From contig CAMCTC010000008.1 in NCBI GenBank assembly GCA_945878355.1, forward strand, positions 1 through 64,000: a DNA stretch of 64,000 nt, written 5' to 3'. The position numbers and the translations under genes are program-made. Numbering within the stretch: position 1 is the stretch's first letter; every line of letters begins with the position of its first letter. Shown here piece after piece: positions 1 through 9,518 of this stretch. Source of the stretch: Bordetella parapertussis (GTDB lineage Bacteria; Pseudomonadota; Gammaproteobacteria; Burkholderiales; Burkholderiaceae_C). Under the pieces are notes generated by a model. It worked only from the letters and a program-made list of their open reading frames with translations. It had not been told where the DNA came from and ran no database searches.

Positions 1-2
1 GC

Positions 3-797
3 TCATTGCCGTGCCAGCAGCGACACCATGCGCTCGAGCAGCACCGCGATCTCGGCCGGACTGTCGAGGAAGTAATGCGCCTTAGACCTGGGGTCGTCAC
101 GCCCGACACGGATCGTTAGCCACCCCGCGGCGGCGACTGCAAAGACGGGTTCGTCGTTCACGTCATCGCCGGCGAAGAGGGCGCATGACACGCCGCATCG
201 CCGCACCAACTCACGCACGGCGTCGGCCTTGTCAGGCGCGCCCTGTGGCACGACATTGACGACGAACTTGCCGCCGAAGACCCGCAATGCCTCATCGTGG
301 TCCGCCAGCAGTCCCGTGATGACCTCGAGCGCCTGCTCACGAGTTCGCGACAGCCGGTAGTGCAAAGCCATCGAATGGCGCTTGTCCTCTACCGTCACGC
401 CTGCGGCTGACAGCGCCGGGCTCAGGTCACGAAGGCGCAGACGAAACCGGGCCAGCGCTTCGAACGGCTCGTGCGCAGCGCCAAGCTCGCTAACGCCTTC
501 GGCACCGTGGTTGCCGACGATGAACTGGGGCTCGAAGCCCAGTCGTGCGCGAACATCATCGACACTGCGGCCCGTGACGATGGCCACGGGCAGGAGCCTT
601 GCCAAGGCCGCCAAGCGTGCCGACACACCCTCGGACAGGTGCGCGTCGTTGGGGCGGGCAACAATCCGTGCCAGCGTGCCGTCGAAATCGAAGGCCAGCA
701 AGGGCCGCTGCCGCAGCGTGCGGGCCAGGGCGATCTCGCCCTCCGTGCTGAACAGGTGTCTCATTGCTCGTCTCGTCCGCTCGGGCGTGGTGATCAA
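3..797 (-). CDS. otsB: Trehalose-6-phosphate phosphatase
   Basis: HAD-superfamily phosphatase that removes phosphate from trehalose-6-phosphate, the last step of the OtsAB trehalose pathway in the cytoplasm. The DFDGT nucleophile motif is at about residues 37-41, and FAGDDVNDEPVF near the C-terminus is the acidic Mg-binding motif III/IV. The length of 264 aa is normal for OtsB. The longest frame opens with TTG at 797, which overlaps the TGA of otsA (796-794) as TTGA, implying translational coupling. An internal ATG at 764, just before RHLFSTEGE, is an equally possible start. It is the second gene of the otsA-otsB unit and ends complete inside the window. Confidence 0.93.
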   Translation of the reverse strand: MITTPERTRRAMRHLFSTEGEIALARTLRQRPLLAFDFDGTLARIVARPNDAHLSEGVSARLAALARLLPVAIVTGRSVDDVRARLGFEPQFIVGNHGAEGVSELGAAHEPFEALARFRLRLRDLSPALSAAGVTVEDKRHSMALHYRLSRTREQALEVITGLLADHDEALRVFGGKFVVNVVPQGAPDKADAVRELVRRCGVSCALFAGDDVNDEPVFAVAAAGWLTIRVGRDDPRSKAHYFLDSPAEIAVLLERMVSLLARQ

Positions 798-3151
798 TGC
801 GACTGGTGACTGCGCACACGTGCCTCAATGCGTGCGCGCAGGCGCCACCGACCGGCGTCGGCAAGCATGCGGCCCGCCCAGCGGAACACATTGAAGTCGC
901 GCACGGTGCTGCGCAGGCTGGCCATTCGTTCGCGCTGCTCGGCTGCAGGCATGGTGGCCGCGCGGTGCAGTGCGTCGGCGGTTTCTTCCACGTGGTAAGG
1001 GTTGACGATCAGGGCCTCGGGCATCTCGCGCGCCGCCCCGGCGAAGCGGCTCAGCACCAGCACGCCCTGCAGGTCATCGCGGGCTGCGACGAACTCCTTG
1101 CACACCAGATTCATGCCGTCGTGCAGGCTCGTCACCACACAGATGTCCGCCGCCCGGAACAACTCAAATACCGCGTCGTGCTCATGTTGCTGCGCCAGCA
1201 GGTGCACCGGCTGGTAGCCTGGGCGGCCGAAACGCTGGTTGATCCGCTCGGTGACGCGCTGAACACGTTCCTGGAAACTGCGGTACTCGTCCAGCGCGCT
1301 GCGGGTAGGTGCCGCCACCTGCACGAGAACGAAACGACCGATCCACGACGGCCACTTCTCCAGCAACCGTTCCACGGCATTGAGCCGCTCGAGAATGCCC
1401 TTGGTGTAGTCGAAGCGGTCGATACCGACGGCCAGGCAGACATCAGCGGGCAGGTCGAGCCGGTCGATCACGCGCCGCCGGCACTCGGTCACCGGCGCCC
1501 AGGTCGCCATCTCGGATTCACCCGGCCATTCAATGGAAATCGGGTAGCTCTCCACCAGCGTCTCCTTCTCCTGGAAGGCGATCGTGGAGTGCTCATGCTC
1601 AATGCGCGCCTCGAGGTAGCGGTCCACGGTCTCGATGAAGTTCTTGCAGTGGAAACGGGTGTGAAAGCCGAGGATGGTGCTGCCCAGCATGCCTTGAAGA
1701 ATCTCGCGCCGCCAGGGGCAGATGCCGAAGGACTCGGGGTTGGGCCAGGGGATGTGCCAGAAGGTCAGGATGGTGGCCTGGGGCAGCTTCTCGCGGATCA
1801 TCGCCGGCAGCAGCGCGAAGTGGTAGTCCTGGACCAGCACCACCGGGTCGGCGCTGCGTGCTTCGGCGACCACCGCATCAGCGAAGCGTTGGTTGACTGC
1901 CCGGTAGGCCTCCCAGTCCGACTCGCGGAACACCGGTCGCACATGCGCGACATGGCACAGCGGCCACATGCCCTCGTTGGCGAAGCCGTAGTAATAGCCC
2001 TGTTCTTCCTCCGCGGTCATCCAGACGCGGCGTAGCCAATAGTCGAGTTTGCCGGGCGGCACCTGCACGCGGTCCGTGCCGTCCACCACGTCGCGGTCGG
2101 CGCTGCCGCTGCCGTGCGCTACCCAGGTGCCCGAACAGGCGCGCATCACCGGTTCGACCGCCGTCACCAGCCCACTGGCCGGGCGCTTGACCACCACGCC
2201 ATCGACCGTTCGCTCGTGGATGTAAGGTTCGCGATTCGACACCACGATGACCTGATCGCCGCTGAGTTGGGTGCGCAAGAGTGTACGCAGCCGCTCGGCC
2301 GTCCATTCCGCATCCGGGCCCGCCGAGCGGCGGTACTCGTCTTCGAGGTCGCGCATGCGGGCACGCAGTTCCGCGGCGAAAGGTGCCAGTTCCGGCGCCG
2401 ACAGTACCATCGGACTGACGAGCCCTTCGCCGCGCAACAGCGCACGCACACCGTTCACCCATCCACGCCAGCTCAATTGCGCGACCACCACGGTGATCAG
2501 GGCGATCACCAGGCCCAGCGCTGCGATCAGGCCGATCAGGTAGCGCCGGGTGTCCTGGCTGCGGCGCTCGATGAAACTCAAGTCGTGCAGCAGCACAAGC
2601 CGCGCCAGCACGACCCTGGGACCAGGGTCCGCAGCGTCCGCGCTGGGCGCCACGGCGCTGGCGGCCTCCATTGCCCAACGAACAGGGGCGGGTTCGATCA
2701 ACACAGGCGGCAGAGCCGGCGCGGGCGGGCGGGTTCCCAGGATATCCTGCACACCGACATGGACTGCACCACCAGCCAATGCCAGCCGCGGCTCAGTCTT
2801 GAGCGCCGCTTCGACCGCGAGAGCGCACGACAGACTGTCGGGGAATCTGTCGGTCGATTGCAGAAGCCGGCCGTCCAAGCTGCATAGCCCCATGGCAAAC
2901 AAGCGCTCGTCCAGTGCCGCGCGGTCGAACAGCGGTTTCAGGCGCGCGGGGTGGGTTGACGTCAGCGCGACCGTGATCGAGTCGGACAAGGCGTTGGCCA
3001 TCAAAGTGCTGCGGCTGTTGAGATCGCGGCTGAACCAGCGCAAAGTAACCTGATCCATCAGCGGAACCGCCAAGTAAGCGGCAACGATCAACGTGACACC
3101 AAGCGGCAGAAGAAAGCGCAACTGCAATCGAATGTTGCGAAGCGCCATCAT
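794..3151 (-). CDS. otsA: Membrane-anchored trehalose-6-phosphate synthase (GT20) with N-terminal sensor-like module
   Basis: GT20 glycosyltransferase that makes trehalose-6-phosphate from UDP-glucose and glucose-6-phosphate. From the ATG at 3151 the protein has 785 aa. Residues 1-230 are unlike classical OtsA: a membrane segment at about 10-34, a roughly 170-residue probably periplasmic stretch, a second membrane segment at about 204-227 and a HAMP-like linker. The GT20 catalytic domain follows from about 298 to 774. It keeps VVSNREP, the FWHIPWP block, FDYTKG (phosphate/UDP-glucose binding Arg-Lys region) and [11 protein letters not shown]. The frame stays open upstream to 3439, but that part has atypical codons and crosses the divergent promoter region, so I place the start at the MMALRN methionines. 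Another ATG lies at 3175. otsB overlaps its stop. Confidence 0.9.
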   Translation of the reverse strand: MMALRNIRLQLRFLLPLGVTLIVAAYLAVPLMDQVTLRWFSRDLNSRSTLMANALSDSITVALTSTHPARLKPLFDRAALDERLFAMGLCSLDGRLLQSTDRFPDSLSCALAVEAALKTEPRLALAGGAVHVGVQDILGTRPPAPALPPVLIEPAPVRWAMEAASAVAPSADAADPGPRVVLARLVLLHDLSFIERRSQDTRRYLIGLIAALGLVIALITVVVAQLSWRGWVNGVRALLRGEGLVSPMVLSAPELAPFAAELRARMRDLEDEYRRSAGPDAEWTAERLRTLLRTQLSGDQVIVVSNREPYIHERTVDGVVVKRPASGLVTAVEPVMRACSGTWVAHGSGSADRDVVDGTDRVQVPPGKLDYWLRRVWMTAEEEQGYYYGFANEGMWPLCHVAHVRPVFRESDWEAYRAVNQRFADAVVAEARSADPVVLVQDYHFALLPAMIREKLPQATILTFWHIPWPNPESFGICPWRREILQGMLGSTILGFHTRFHCKNFIETVDRYLEARIEHEHSTIAFQEKETLVESYPISIEWPGESEMATWAPVTECRRRVIDRLDLPADVCLAVGIDRFDYTKGILERLNAVERLLEKWPSWIGRFVLVQVAAPTRSALDEYRSFQERVQRVTERINQRFGRPGYQPVHLLAQQHEHDAVFELFRAADICVVTSLHDGMNLVCKEFVAARDDLQGVLVLSRFAGAAREMPEALIVNPYHVEETADALHRAATMPAAEQRERMASLRSTVRDFNVFRWAGRMLADAGRWRLRARIEARVRSHQSH

Positions 3152-3291
3152 GGCTGGGTGACCGCGCGATTGCATCCGAAATTCAATGGCTGCATAGAGA
3201 TCCGTTTCAATGGGTAGCGAGGTTGTGAGCCGCCCGGACCCGACGCCGAGTCTTGCCCAACCGTCACGCTCTCGTGGGTTGCGCGACCAAG

Positions 3292-3326
3292 CTTTGCAGT
3301 ATACATTTGTTACTATACAAACAAAT
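3292..3326. promoter_or_regulatory. AT-rich divergent promoter/operator between otsA and GH15
   Basis: A very AT-rich patch in otherwise GC-rich DNA. It contains a perfect 7-bp inverted repeat, ATTTGTT (3305-3311) and AACAAAT (3320-3326), with an 8-nt spacer. On the minus strand TATACT at about 3299-3304 resembles a -10 box facing otsA, with a poor -35 (TTTGTT, 16-nt spacing). On the plus strand TATACA (3314-3319) could serve the GH15 gene. The repeat could be an operator. Assignment is by inspection only. Confidence 0.4.
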
Positions 3327-3338
3327 CTAACCAAGACA

Positions 3339-5156
3339 TTGACCTCGGACGCACAACTGGCTGTTGACACTGCTTCGCTCAATCTCGCGTTGATTGGCAA
3401 CTGCGCCATCAGCGCGCTCATCGACCAACGGGGCAGCATTGTTTGGTGCTGTCTGCCGCGCTTCGACAGTGCACCGGTGTTTCACGCCTTGCTGAGCGGT
3501 GAACAGAACGCGCGCGCGTCAGGCCGCTTCTGCGTCGAGCTCGAACGGATGGTGCGCACCGAGCAGGCCTACGACGCCGGAACGGCGGTCGTGCGAACGA
3601 CACTCTTCGACGACGCCGGCCAGTCCATCGAGATCGTCGACTTCGCGCCGCGGTTCATGCATCACGGTCGGATGTTCCGCCCGGCGCAGTTGGTGCGAAG
3701 GGTTCGCGCACTGACCGGGCATCCGCGGATCCGGATCGCGGTGCAACCGACCGGTGGATGGCACGCAGCTACGAAGATGGTCACGCGGGGCACCAACCAC
3801 CTGCGTTTCTTGCTGCCCGAACAGACCTTGCGTCTGACGACCGATGCGCCATTGACTTATGTGGCCGACCAGACCTGGTTCTCACTTCATACGCCTATCA
3901 ACTTGATGCTGGGGCCGGACGAAACGCTCGATGGCAGCATCGAAGAGACGGTAAGATGGTTCGAGGAGGCCACAGTCCGCCACTGGCGCGAGTGGACTCG
4001 CCGACTGGCCGTGCCGCTGGACTGGCAGGACGCCGTGATACGAGCCGCGATCACGCTCAAGCTGTGCCAGTACGAGGAGACGGGTGCCATCGTCGCGGCC
4101 ATGACCACCAGCATTCCCGAGGCGCCAGGCAGCGGCCGCAACTGGGACTACCGCTATTGCTGGCTGCGCGACGCCTTCTTCGTGGTCCGTGCGCTCAACA
4201 GCCTGGCCGAGGTCGGTACGATGGAAGACTACCTGCGCTGGCTGCACGATGTGGTGCGCAGCAGCGCAGGAGGCCATGTGCAGCCGCTCTATGGCATTGG
4301 CCTGGAGCGCGAACTGCCCGAGCGCATCGAGCCAACCATGGCCGGCTATCGCGGCATGGGTCCTGTGCGTGTCGGCAACCAGGCCTTTGAGCACCACCAG
4401 CATGACGTCTACGGCAACATCGTGCTTGGCGCGGCTCAAGCGTTCCACGATCAGCGCTTGTTTCGTCGGGCCGGTATCGACGACTTTCGCGCACTCGAAC
4501 CGATGGGAGACCGCGCTTGGGAACTGTACGATCAGCCCGATGCGGGCATGTGGGAATTGCGGACCCGGGCTCGGGTGCATACCTCGTCGTCGTTGATGTG
4601 CTGGGCGGCCTGCGACCGGTTGGCAAAGGCGGCGCTGGCTTTGAATCTGCAAGATCGCTCGAATTGGTGGGCCGAGCGTGCGAAGACGATTCGCGCCCGC
4701 ATTCTGCAGAGCGCCTGGAACGATCGCCGTCAGTCCTTCGTGGAGAGCTTCGACGGCGAGCACCTGGACGCCAGCGTACTGCTGATGGCCGAGGTCGGAT
4801 TCATCGACCCGCGCGATCCTCGCTTCGTCAGCACGCTGCGCGCACTGGAGGAACATCTGTGCGACGGCCCCTTCATGCGACGCTACGAGGAGGCCGATGA
4901 CTTCGGCCGACCGCAGACTGCGTTCAACGTCTGCGCGTTCTGGCGTATCGATGCACTGGCGCGCATCGGCCGTATCGTCGAGGCACGGGAGATTTTCGAG
5001 GCCATGTTGGCGCGCCGAAATCCGCTGGGACTGCTGTCCGAAGATGTCGCACCGGCCACCGGCGAGCTGTGGGGGAACTTCCCGCAGACCTACTCGATGG
5101 TCGGTGTGGTCAATGGCGCGATGCGCCTCTCACGCCCTTGGGACGACGTCGTCTGA
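3339..5156 (+). CDS. Glycoside hydrolase family 15 protein (glucoamylase/trehalase-like)
   Basis: GH15 (alpha/alpha)6-barrel hydrolase of about 605 aa. The N-terminal LNLALIGNCAISALIDQRGSI block and the central NWDYRYCWLRDA motif are characteristic of the bacterial GH15 branch that includes trehalases and oligosaccharide glucohydrolases. There is no signal peptide, so it is probably cytoplasmic. It is divergent from otsA-otsB, and GH15 genes are often found beside otsBA, so trehalose or maltodextrin turnover is the likely role. An in-frame ATG exists at 3210, but codons between 3210 and 3339 are AT-rich, unlike the gene, and run through the inverted repeat. I therefore prefer the TTG at 3339, which leaves about 12 residues before the conserved block. 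Substrate cannot be decided from sequence. Confidence 0.88.
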   Translation: MTSDAQLAVDTASLNLALIGNCAISALIDQRGSIVWCCLPRFDSAPVFHALLSGEQNARASGRFCVELERMVRTEQAYDAGTAVVRTTLFDDAGQSIEIVDFAPRFMHHGRMFRPAQLVRRVRALTGHPRIRIAVQPTGGWHAATKMVTRGTNHLRFLLPEQTLRLTTDAPLTYVADQTWFSLHTPINLMLGPDETLDGSIEETVRWFEEATVRHWREWTRRLAVPLDWQDAVIRAAITLKLCQYEETGAIVAAMTTSIPEAPGSGRNWDYRYCWLRDAFFVVRALNSLAEVGTMEDYLRWLHDVVRSSAGGHVQPLYGIGLERELPERIEPTMAGYRGMGPVRVGNQAFEHHQHDVYGNIVLGAAQAFHDQRLFRRAGIDDFRALEPMGDRAWELYDQPDAGMWELRTRARVHTSSSLMCWAACDRLAKAALALNLQDRSNWWAERAKTIRARILQSAWNDRRQSFVESFDGEHLDASVLLMAEVGFIDPRDPRFVSTLRALEEHLCDGPFMRRYEEADDFGRPQTAFNVCAFWRIDALARIGRIVEAREIFEAMLARRNPLGLLSEDVAPATGELWGNFPQTYSMVGVVNGAMRLSRPWDDVV

Positions 5157-5501
5157 GGGCAGCGGCACGACGATTGAAGAGCTCTGAGCTCTCCTTGTCC
5201 GTGATCAAGGCAGTGTCAGCACAGTGTCCCGTCCTTTCTACAGTCAGGTTGCCGATCGGCGCGATGGTGGCACTTGTCCCACCGCGCACTTTGCTCGCGC
5301 AGGTGGGAGCCTGGGTACCTGTCGCAGGGTTCCCGCATGAGCGACAAACGCCGGTCCACCCCAAGATTTTCCCCCCTCCATGTCGGGCGGATGCCGCGTG
5401 ACAGCGGCCTTGGGGGTGCTCTCAGTATGGCAAATCAGCTTTGATTCCTACGATCAGATCGAACTGACAAATGGCGCGCCAATCGGTCAAGCCCTTGTGT
5501 T
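5157..5501. other. Gene-free intergenic region
   Basis: 345 bp between the GH15 stop and the small membrane-protein gene. I see no convincing reading frame. It holds a 15-bp palindrome (AGAGCTC-T-GAGCTCT, 5178-5192) shortly after the GH15 stop. No T-tract follows it, so a terminator role is unproven. Confidence 0.5.
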
Positions 5502-5654
5502 TCACCGGGTGGAGACAGCCGGCGAAATCGCAGAGGGTCCTTCACGCTGAACCGGTAGATCCTTGTGTGCGAGCAACCACCACAGGTAGGTGCCCGCTGA
5601 AATGTCGAGCGCAAACAACATGGTGATCAAGCCTGTCAACAGTTTCTTCACCAC
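5502..5654 (-). CDS. Small single-span membrane protein, 50 aa
   Basis: I do not recognise a family. The frame starts with tandem GTG codons (5654 and 5651) behind a clear GGAGG Shine-Dalgarno (5661-5665) at 6-9 nt spacing, which is the main evidence that it is translated. The product begins VVKKLLTGLITMLFALDISA, followed by GTYLWWLLAHKDL: two lysines and then about 20 hydrophobic residues, typical of a one-helix inner-membrane microprotein with a short polar tail. It is divergent from the lipoprotein gene at 5871, with a perfect palindrome (5770-5781) between them. Not conserved enough for me to name. Confidence 0.55.
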   Translation of the reverse strand: MVKKLLTGLITMLFALDISAGTYLWWLLAHKDLPVQREGPSAISPAVSTR

Positions 5655-5769
5655 CCAGTGCCTCCGAGATTTCGAATGACCGAAGCCAGCAGCGCAATAG
5701 CCCACTCACCAACTGGTCACTGAATCGAATGGCATCTGGCCTCCAGTCTGCTAGCAATTGGCAAAGTGC

Positions 5770-5781
5770 ATTTGTACAAAT
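5770..5781. promoter_or_regulatory. 12-bp perfect palindrome, candidate operator
   Basis: ATTTGTACAAAT is a perfect palindrome in an AT-rich island between the divergent small membrane protein and the OmpA-type lipoprotein. A further half (TGTACAAAT, 5864-5872) sits across the lipoprotein start. The ATTTGT/ACAAAT halves resemble the ATTTGTT/AACAAAT repeat at 3305-3326. A dimeric regulator site is a reasonable guess. Confidence 0.35.
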
Positions 5782-5870
5782 TTTATCGTAAGATTCGGGC
5801 TCGTGCGAGTGCAGGTCGACTCGCCACGAACTGGTTTCACCAAATAAAGCCAATTTTCGGAGATGTACAA

Positions 5871-6440
5871 ATGGTCAAGTTAAGCGCAAGTGCTGTGGCA
5901 TTTTTCATCGGGGTTGCCGTGGCAGGCTGCAGCAGCACACCCGCAACGCCGCCAACAATGGTGGCTGTTGCCGCGCCAGCGCCAACGCCCGCGGTTGCCG
6001 CGCCAACTCCGGCGCCAACGCCATCACCCAAGCCCTTGCCTATCGCGGCACGAACCGTGACGACAGTATCACTGGCGCCCCACCTAGACCCCAAGAGCGC
6101 GATCTCAACCGAGCGCAGCGTGTACTTCGACTTCGACGGCTACGCCATCAAGGGTGAGTTTAACGGCCTGATTGAGCGACAAGCCAATTACGTGATTTCT
6201 AAGCCCGCCCTGGCGATCAAGATAGAGGGCAATACCGACGAAAGAGGCGGTCGTGAATACAACCTCTCGTTGGGCCAAAAGCGCGCCGAGGCCGTCCGCA
6301 AGGCGCTGAAGATCTACGGCGTGAAGGACGGCCAGATGGAGGCCATCAGTTGGGGCAATGAGCGCCCGACAGCCCTGGGCCACGACGAAGCCGCCTGGGC
6401 GAAGAATCGCCGCGCCGACCTGGTCTATCCGAAAAAATGA
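5871..6440 (+). CDS. OmpA/Pal-family outer-membrane lipoprotein
   Basis: Peptidoglycan-associated lipoprotein of 189 aa. The signal peptide MVKLSASAVAFFIGVAVAGC ends in a lipobox (VAGC). A Pro/Ala/Thr-rich linker follows (about residues 25-65), then a C-terminal OmpA domain with YFDFDGYAIK near its start and the EGNTDERGGREYNLSLGQKRA peptidoglycan-binding region, including the DERG Asp/Arg pair. The ATG at 5871 has a GGAG (5859-5862) about 8 nt upstream. The GTG frame extension from 5766 is discarded because it would bury the signal peptide. It differs from the Tol-Pal gene by its Pro/Ala linker and lack of tol neighbours, so a stress or accessory Pal paralogue is likely. Confidence 0.88.
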   Translation: MVKLSASAVAFFIGVAVAGCSSTPATPPTMVAVAAPAPTPAVAAPTPAPTPSPKPLPIAARTVTTVSLAPHLDPKSAISTERSVYFDFDGYAIKGEFNGLIERQANYVISKPALAIKIEGNTDERGGREYNLSLGQKRAEAVRKALKIYGVKDGQMEAISWGNERPTALGHDEAAWAKNRRADLVYPKK

Positions 6441-6750
6441 ATCAAGGTTTCGTCGGCCGACACGTTTCAGGGGACAAAGTCGCGACGCGCCGCTCTTCGG
6501 GAGTCTGAGGGCATGGCAGCTCACCTTCGGTGTCAAAAAAAGAGGGCCCCAAAAACGGGACCCCCAAACGAAGGACCAAGTCTACTGACTGCCTGACATC
6601 GGCTCGAACGACGACAGACAAGTAAAAGTATATTGGTAAAAATGTACTTTTGTCCACCTCCATGCTAAATGACGACATTCCTGGCGCCGATGTCTACCTG
6701 AGACACGGTTGCTTCGACGGCTCAGCGCTGATAGTCCTAACGCCGGTACC
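6441..6750. other. Low-complexity intergenic region without a supported gene
   Basis: 310 bp that holds the minus-strand terminator at 6535-6565 and an AT-rich patch at 6621-6655. The patch has a 7-bp inverted repeat AAAAGTA (6624-6630) / TACTTTT (6645-6651) with a 14-nt spacer. A 78-codon minus-strand frame (6442-6678) covers it, but it runs through the terminator and has no Shine-Dalgarno, so I do not call it. Confidence 0.5.
6535..6565 (-). terminator. Rho-independent terminator (minus strand)
   Basis: Read on the minus strand: a GGGTCCC / GGGGCCC stem (7 bp with one central U-G pair, extendable to 9), a 6-nt GTTTTT loop, then TCTTTTTTT. It stops leftward transcripts and probably served the decayed gene at 6751-7190 and/or read-through from queA. 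Confidence 0.7.
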
Positions 6751-7190
6751 TCAGCTGCTGAGTGGCCAGATCTTGTGCAGCTGCAGCGCAGCGTCCAGCC
6801 ATTCGTCCAGGTCGTTATCGCTGAACTGATGGCATACGGTGCGGTTGTACATCGGCCACACCGAAGTGCCTCCCGCGCCCTACATGAAGGGCAAGAGCCT
6901 GTCGTTCGCGTAACTCAGCGCCCGCCTGACGTTCCAGGCCCAAAATCCGAAGTGGTAGCGGCCGGCCGACTGGGCGCCGGTCAACGCGATGCCGCGGTCA
7001 CCAAGATTGCGCTGCAGCGCAGCGTAGAGAATTTGCACACCACCGATCGCGCCATCGTCGATACCAATGAACGATGCGATCTTGGCCACATACTCGGGCA
7101 GCAGGATCAGCCGCCAGCCCGCAAAGCGCTGTGCCGGCAATAGCTGAAACAGCAGGTCGACCTCATCCGAAGTTGTGTCAATTTTTTCCG
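6751..7190 (-). pseudogene. 3' remnant of an unidentified gene with an in-frame stop
   Basis: Directly after the queA stop, one minus-strand frame reads as ordinary protein with host-like codon use. It includes EVDLLFQLLPAQRF, LILLPEYVAKIASFIGIDD, GRYHFGFWAWNVRRALSYA and, after an in-frame TAG (6882-6880), GGTSVWPMYNRTVCHQFSD and LDEWLDAALQLHKIWPLSS, ending at a TGA (6753-6751). The continuation past the TAG stays in the same frame, so a single nonsense mutation interrupts a formerly longer gene. No start codon or N-terminal part exists before it runs into queA, so the 5' part is also missing. I do not recognise the family. A terminator lies about 190 bp downstream. Confidence 0.6.
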
Positions 7191-7202
7191 AGAACGGCTG
7201 CG

Positions 7203-8276
7203 CTAATCGACCCGCCTGTCGATCAGCATCGCATCGCCATAGCTGAAAAAGCGATATCCCGATTCGATCGCATGCCGGTACAGCGCGAGCATGTGCTGGT
7301 GCCCGACGAAAGCCGATACCAGCATCAGCAGTGTGCTCTTGGGCAGGTGGAAGTTGGTGATCAATCGGTCGACCACGCGGAACTCGAAGCCTGGCGTGAT
7401 AAAGATCTCGGTCTCGCGCGCGCCGGTGGACAACAGCCCCCCGCTGTTGAGGGCCGCATGCAGCGCTGCGGATTCGAGCGCGCGCAAGCTGGTGGTGCCC
7501 GCCGCGACGACGCGCCCGCCGGCGGCGCGGGTGCGTTCGATCGCCGCCACCGTGTCGGGCCCGACCTCGTACCACTCGCTGTGCATCTTGTGGTCTGCCA
7601 GGTTCTGGGCGCGGACCGGCTGGAAAGTGCCGGCGCCCACGTGCAGCGTCAATCGCGCGCTGGCCACGCCGCGATCTGCGAGTGCGGCCAGCAGCGCTGG
7701 GTCGAAGTGCAGCGACGCGGTCGGTGCGGCCACCGCGCCCGGCCGGCTGGCGAACACGGTCTGGTAACGCGTCTCGTCATCGGCCGCGTCAGCATGGGTG
7801 ATGTAGGGCGGCAGCGGCACATGGCCAAAGGCCTCGAGCAGCGCCAGCGGATCGGCAGGCATCCGGTCGCGAAAAAAACGCAGGTGGAACAGACCGCCAT
7901 CTGGGCCGCCTCGGCCCAGCACCTCGGCCTCGAAAGCGCCGTCGGCAAAGCTGACCCGGGTGCCCGCGCGCGGCGACTTGCTGGCGCGCAGATGCGCCAG
8001 CACCTCCTGGTTGGGCAGCACGCGCTCAACCAAGGCTTCGACCGCGCCGCCGGTGGGCTTTTCGCCGAACAGCCTGGCCTTGATCACGCGGGTGTCGTTG
8101 AAGACCAGCAGGTCGCCGGGTTCGAGCAATGCCGGCAGTTCGCGAAACACTCGGTCGACCGGCAGCTCAGCCCTGCCGTCGAGCAAGCGCGATGCGCTGC
8201 GCTCGGCCGCTGGATGCTGGGCGACCAGCGCTGGCGGCAGGTCGAAATCGAAATCGGCAAGGCTGTAGTTGGGCAT
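7203..8276 (-). CDS. queA: S-adenosylmethionine:tRNA ribosyltransferase-isomerase
   Basis: Transfers and isomerises the ribosyl moiety of SAM onto preQ1-tRNA to form epoxyqueuosine, the penultimate step of queuosine synthesis. Length is 357 aa, as usual. The conserved N-terminus ([20 protein letters not shown]), [33 protein letters not shown] and the TTSLRALES block are intact. The ATG at 8276 gives the family's standard N-terminus. Upstream codons in the same open frame are antisense to the neighbouring gene region and are excluded. It is divergent from the D-threonine-aldolase-like gene, with a 120-bp gap. Confidence 0.96.
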   Translation of the reverse strand: MPNYSLADFDFDLPPALVAQHPAAERSASRLLDGRAELPVDRVFRELPALLEPGDLLVFNDTRVIKARLFGEKPTGGAVEALVERVLPNQEVLAHLRASKSPRAGTRVSFADGAFEAEVLGRGGPDGGLFHLRFFRDRMPADPLALLEAFGHVPLPPYITHADAADDETRYQTVFASRPGAVAAPTASLHFDPALLAALADRGVASARLTLHVGAGTFQPVRAQNLADHKMHSEWYEVGPDTVAAIERTRAAGGRVVAAGTTSLRALESAALHAALNSGGLLSTGARETEIFITPGFEFRVVDRLITNFHLPKSTLLMLVSAFVGHQHMLALYRHAIESGYRFFSYGDAMLIDRRVD

Positions 8277-8396
8277 GGGGTTCGGGCTGTACCGGCCTGA
8301 GGCAGGCGGCCGGTGGCGGGTGGCAGCGTCGGGCAGAGGCGGGCCGGGGGCGACCCCGCATTGTGCGCAAGCCAGACCTTGGCTAGCATCGCCGCG

Positions 8397-9518
8397 ATGA
8401 ACCTGACCGAACTCGACACCCCGGCTGCACTGATCAACGCGGCGCAGATGGACCGCAACATCGCGCGAATGCAATTGCGAATGAACGCGCTGGGCGTGCG
8501 CTTGCGCCCGCATGTCAAGACCAGCAAATGCTTGGGCGTGACGCTACGCCAACGCGATGCAGGTGCCCAAGGCATCACGGTGTCGACGCTGAAGGAAGCG
8601 GCGCAGTTCTTCGACGCCGGCTTCGACGACATCCTGTACGCGGTGGGCATCGCCGCAGCCAAACTGGCGCAGGTACGCGCCATGCGCGAGCGCGGCTGCC
8701 GGCTCACCATCGTCGTCGACTCGCTGGCCGCAGCGCAGGCGGTGGTGGCCGGCGGCGACCGCTTCGAGGTGATGATCGAGATCGACACCGACGGCCACCG
8801 CGCCGGCGTGCGCCCCGACGAGGACAGGCTGATCACGATAGGCCGCACGCTGCACGATGGCGGCGCGGTGCTCAAGGGCGTGATGACCCATGCCGGCGCG
8901 TCGTACGAGCTGAACACGCCCGATGCACTGGAGGCGATGGCCGAACAAGAGCGCTCGCGCTGCGTGCAAGCGGCCGAGCGGCTGCGCGCGGCCGGACTGC
9001 CTTGCCCGGAGGTCAGCGTGGGCTCGACGCCGACCGCTTTGTCAGCGCGCCAGCTCGATGGCGTGACCGAGGTGCGTGCCGGCGTCTATGTCTTCAACGA
9101 TCTGGTGATGGCCAACGTCGGGGTCTGCGGCATCGCCGAGATCGCGCTGTCGGTGCTGGCCACCGTGATCGGCCACCAGACCGAGAAGGGCTGGGCACTG
9201 ACCGACGCCGGCTGGATGGCGATGAGCCGAGACCGCGGCACGCAGGCGCAGGCGCTGGACTACGGCTATGGCGCAGTGTGCGATATCAGCGGCGCGCCGA
9301 TCGACGGCTTCATCGTCGGCAGCGCCAACCAGGAGCACGGCATCGTCTGCTGGCGCGACGGCGCCGTCTGCCCCGACATCGCGCAGCGTCTGCCGCTGGG
9401 CATGCAGCTGCGCATCCTGCCCAACCATGCTTGCGCGACGGCGGCGCAGTTCCCCGCCTACGCGGTGGTCGACGCCGACGGTGGCGTCACGACCTGGGAG
9501 CGCTTCTATGGCTGGTGA
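8397..9518 (+). CDS. PLP-dependent D-threonine aldolase / D-serine dehydratase-like (DSD1 family)
   Basis: Fold-type III PLP enzyme (alanine-racemase N-terminal barrel plus D-serine-dehydratase-like C-terminal domain), 373 aa. The N-terminus LDTPAALI and RPHVKTSK (probable Schiff-base Lys41) are typical. The late [11 protein letters not shown] supplies the His/Cys metal ligands of D-threonine aldolases and eukaryotic-type D-serine dehydratases, so cleavage or dehydration of D-beta-hydroxy amino acids is expected. The ATG at 8397 begins [10 protein letters not shown]. Its stop overlaps the RidA start by 11 nt. That pairing makes sense if the enzyme releases 2-aminoacrylate-type enamines. Which activity dominates cannot be read from sequence. 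Confidence 0.88.
   Translation: MNLTELDTPAALINAAQMDRNIARMQLRMNALGVRLRPHVKTSKCLGVTLRQRDAGAQGITVSTLKEAAQFFDAGFDDILYAVGIAAAKLAQVRAMRERGCRLTIVVDSLAAAQAVVAGGDRFEVMIEIDTDGHRAGVRPDEDRLITIGRTLHDGGAVLKGVMTHAGASYELNTPDALEAMAEQERSRCVQAAERLRAAGLPCPEVSVGSTPTALSARQLDGVTEVRAGVYVFNDLVMANVGVCGIAEIALSVLATVIGHQTEKGWALTDAGWMAMSRDRGTQAQALDYGYGAVCDISGAPIDGFIVGSANQEHGIVCWRDGAVCPDIAQRLPLGMQLRILPNHACATAAQFPAYAVVDADGGVTTWERFYGW

Noticed and set aside
797..2035. 412-codon plus-strand frame over otsA
   Set aside because: Antisense to the GT20 catalytic domain; no family resemblance.
5178..5192. 15-bp palindrome after the GH15 gene
   Set aside because: Loop of one base cannot form a hairpin and there is no T-run, so I do not call it a terminator.
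6442..6678. 78-codon minus-strand frame near the lipoprotein
   Set aside because: It passes through the intrinsic terminator at 6535-6565 and lacks a ribosome-binding site; the composition is not protein-like at its end.
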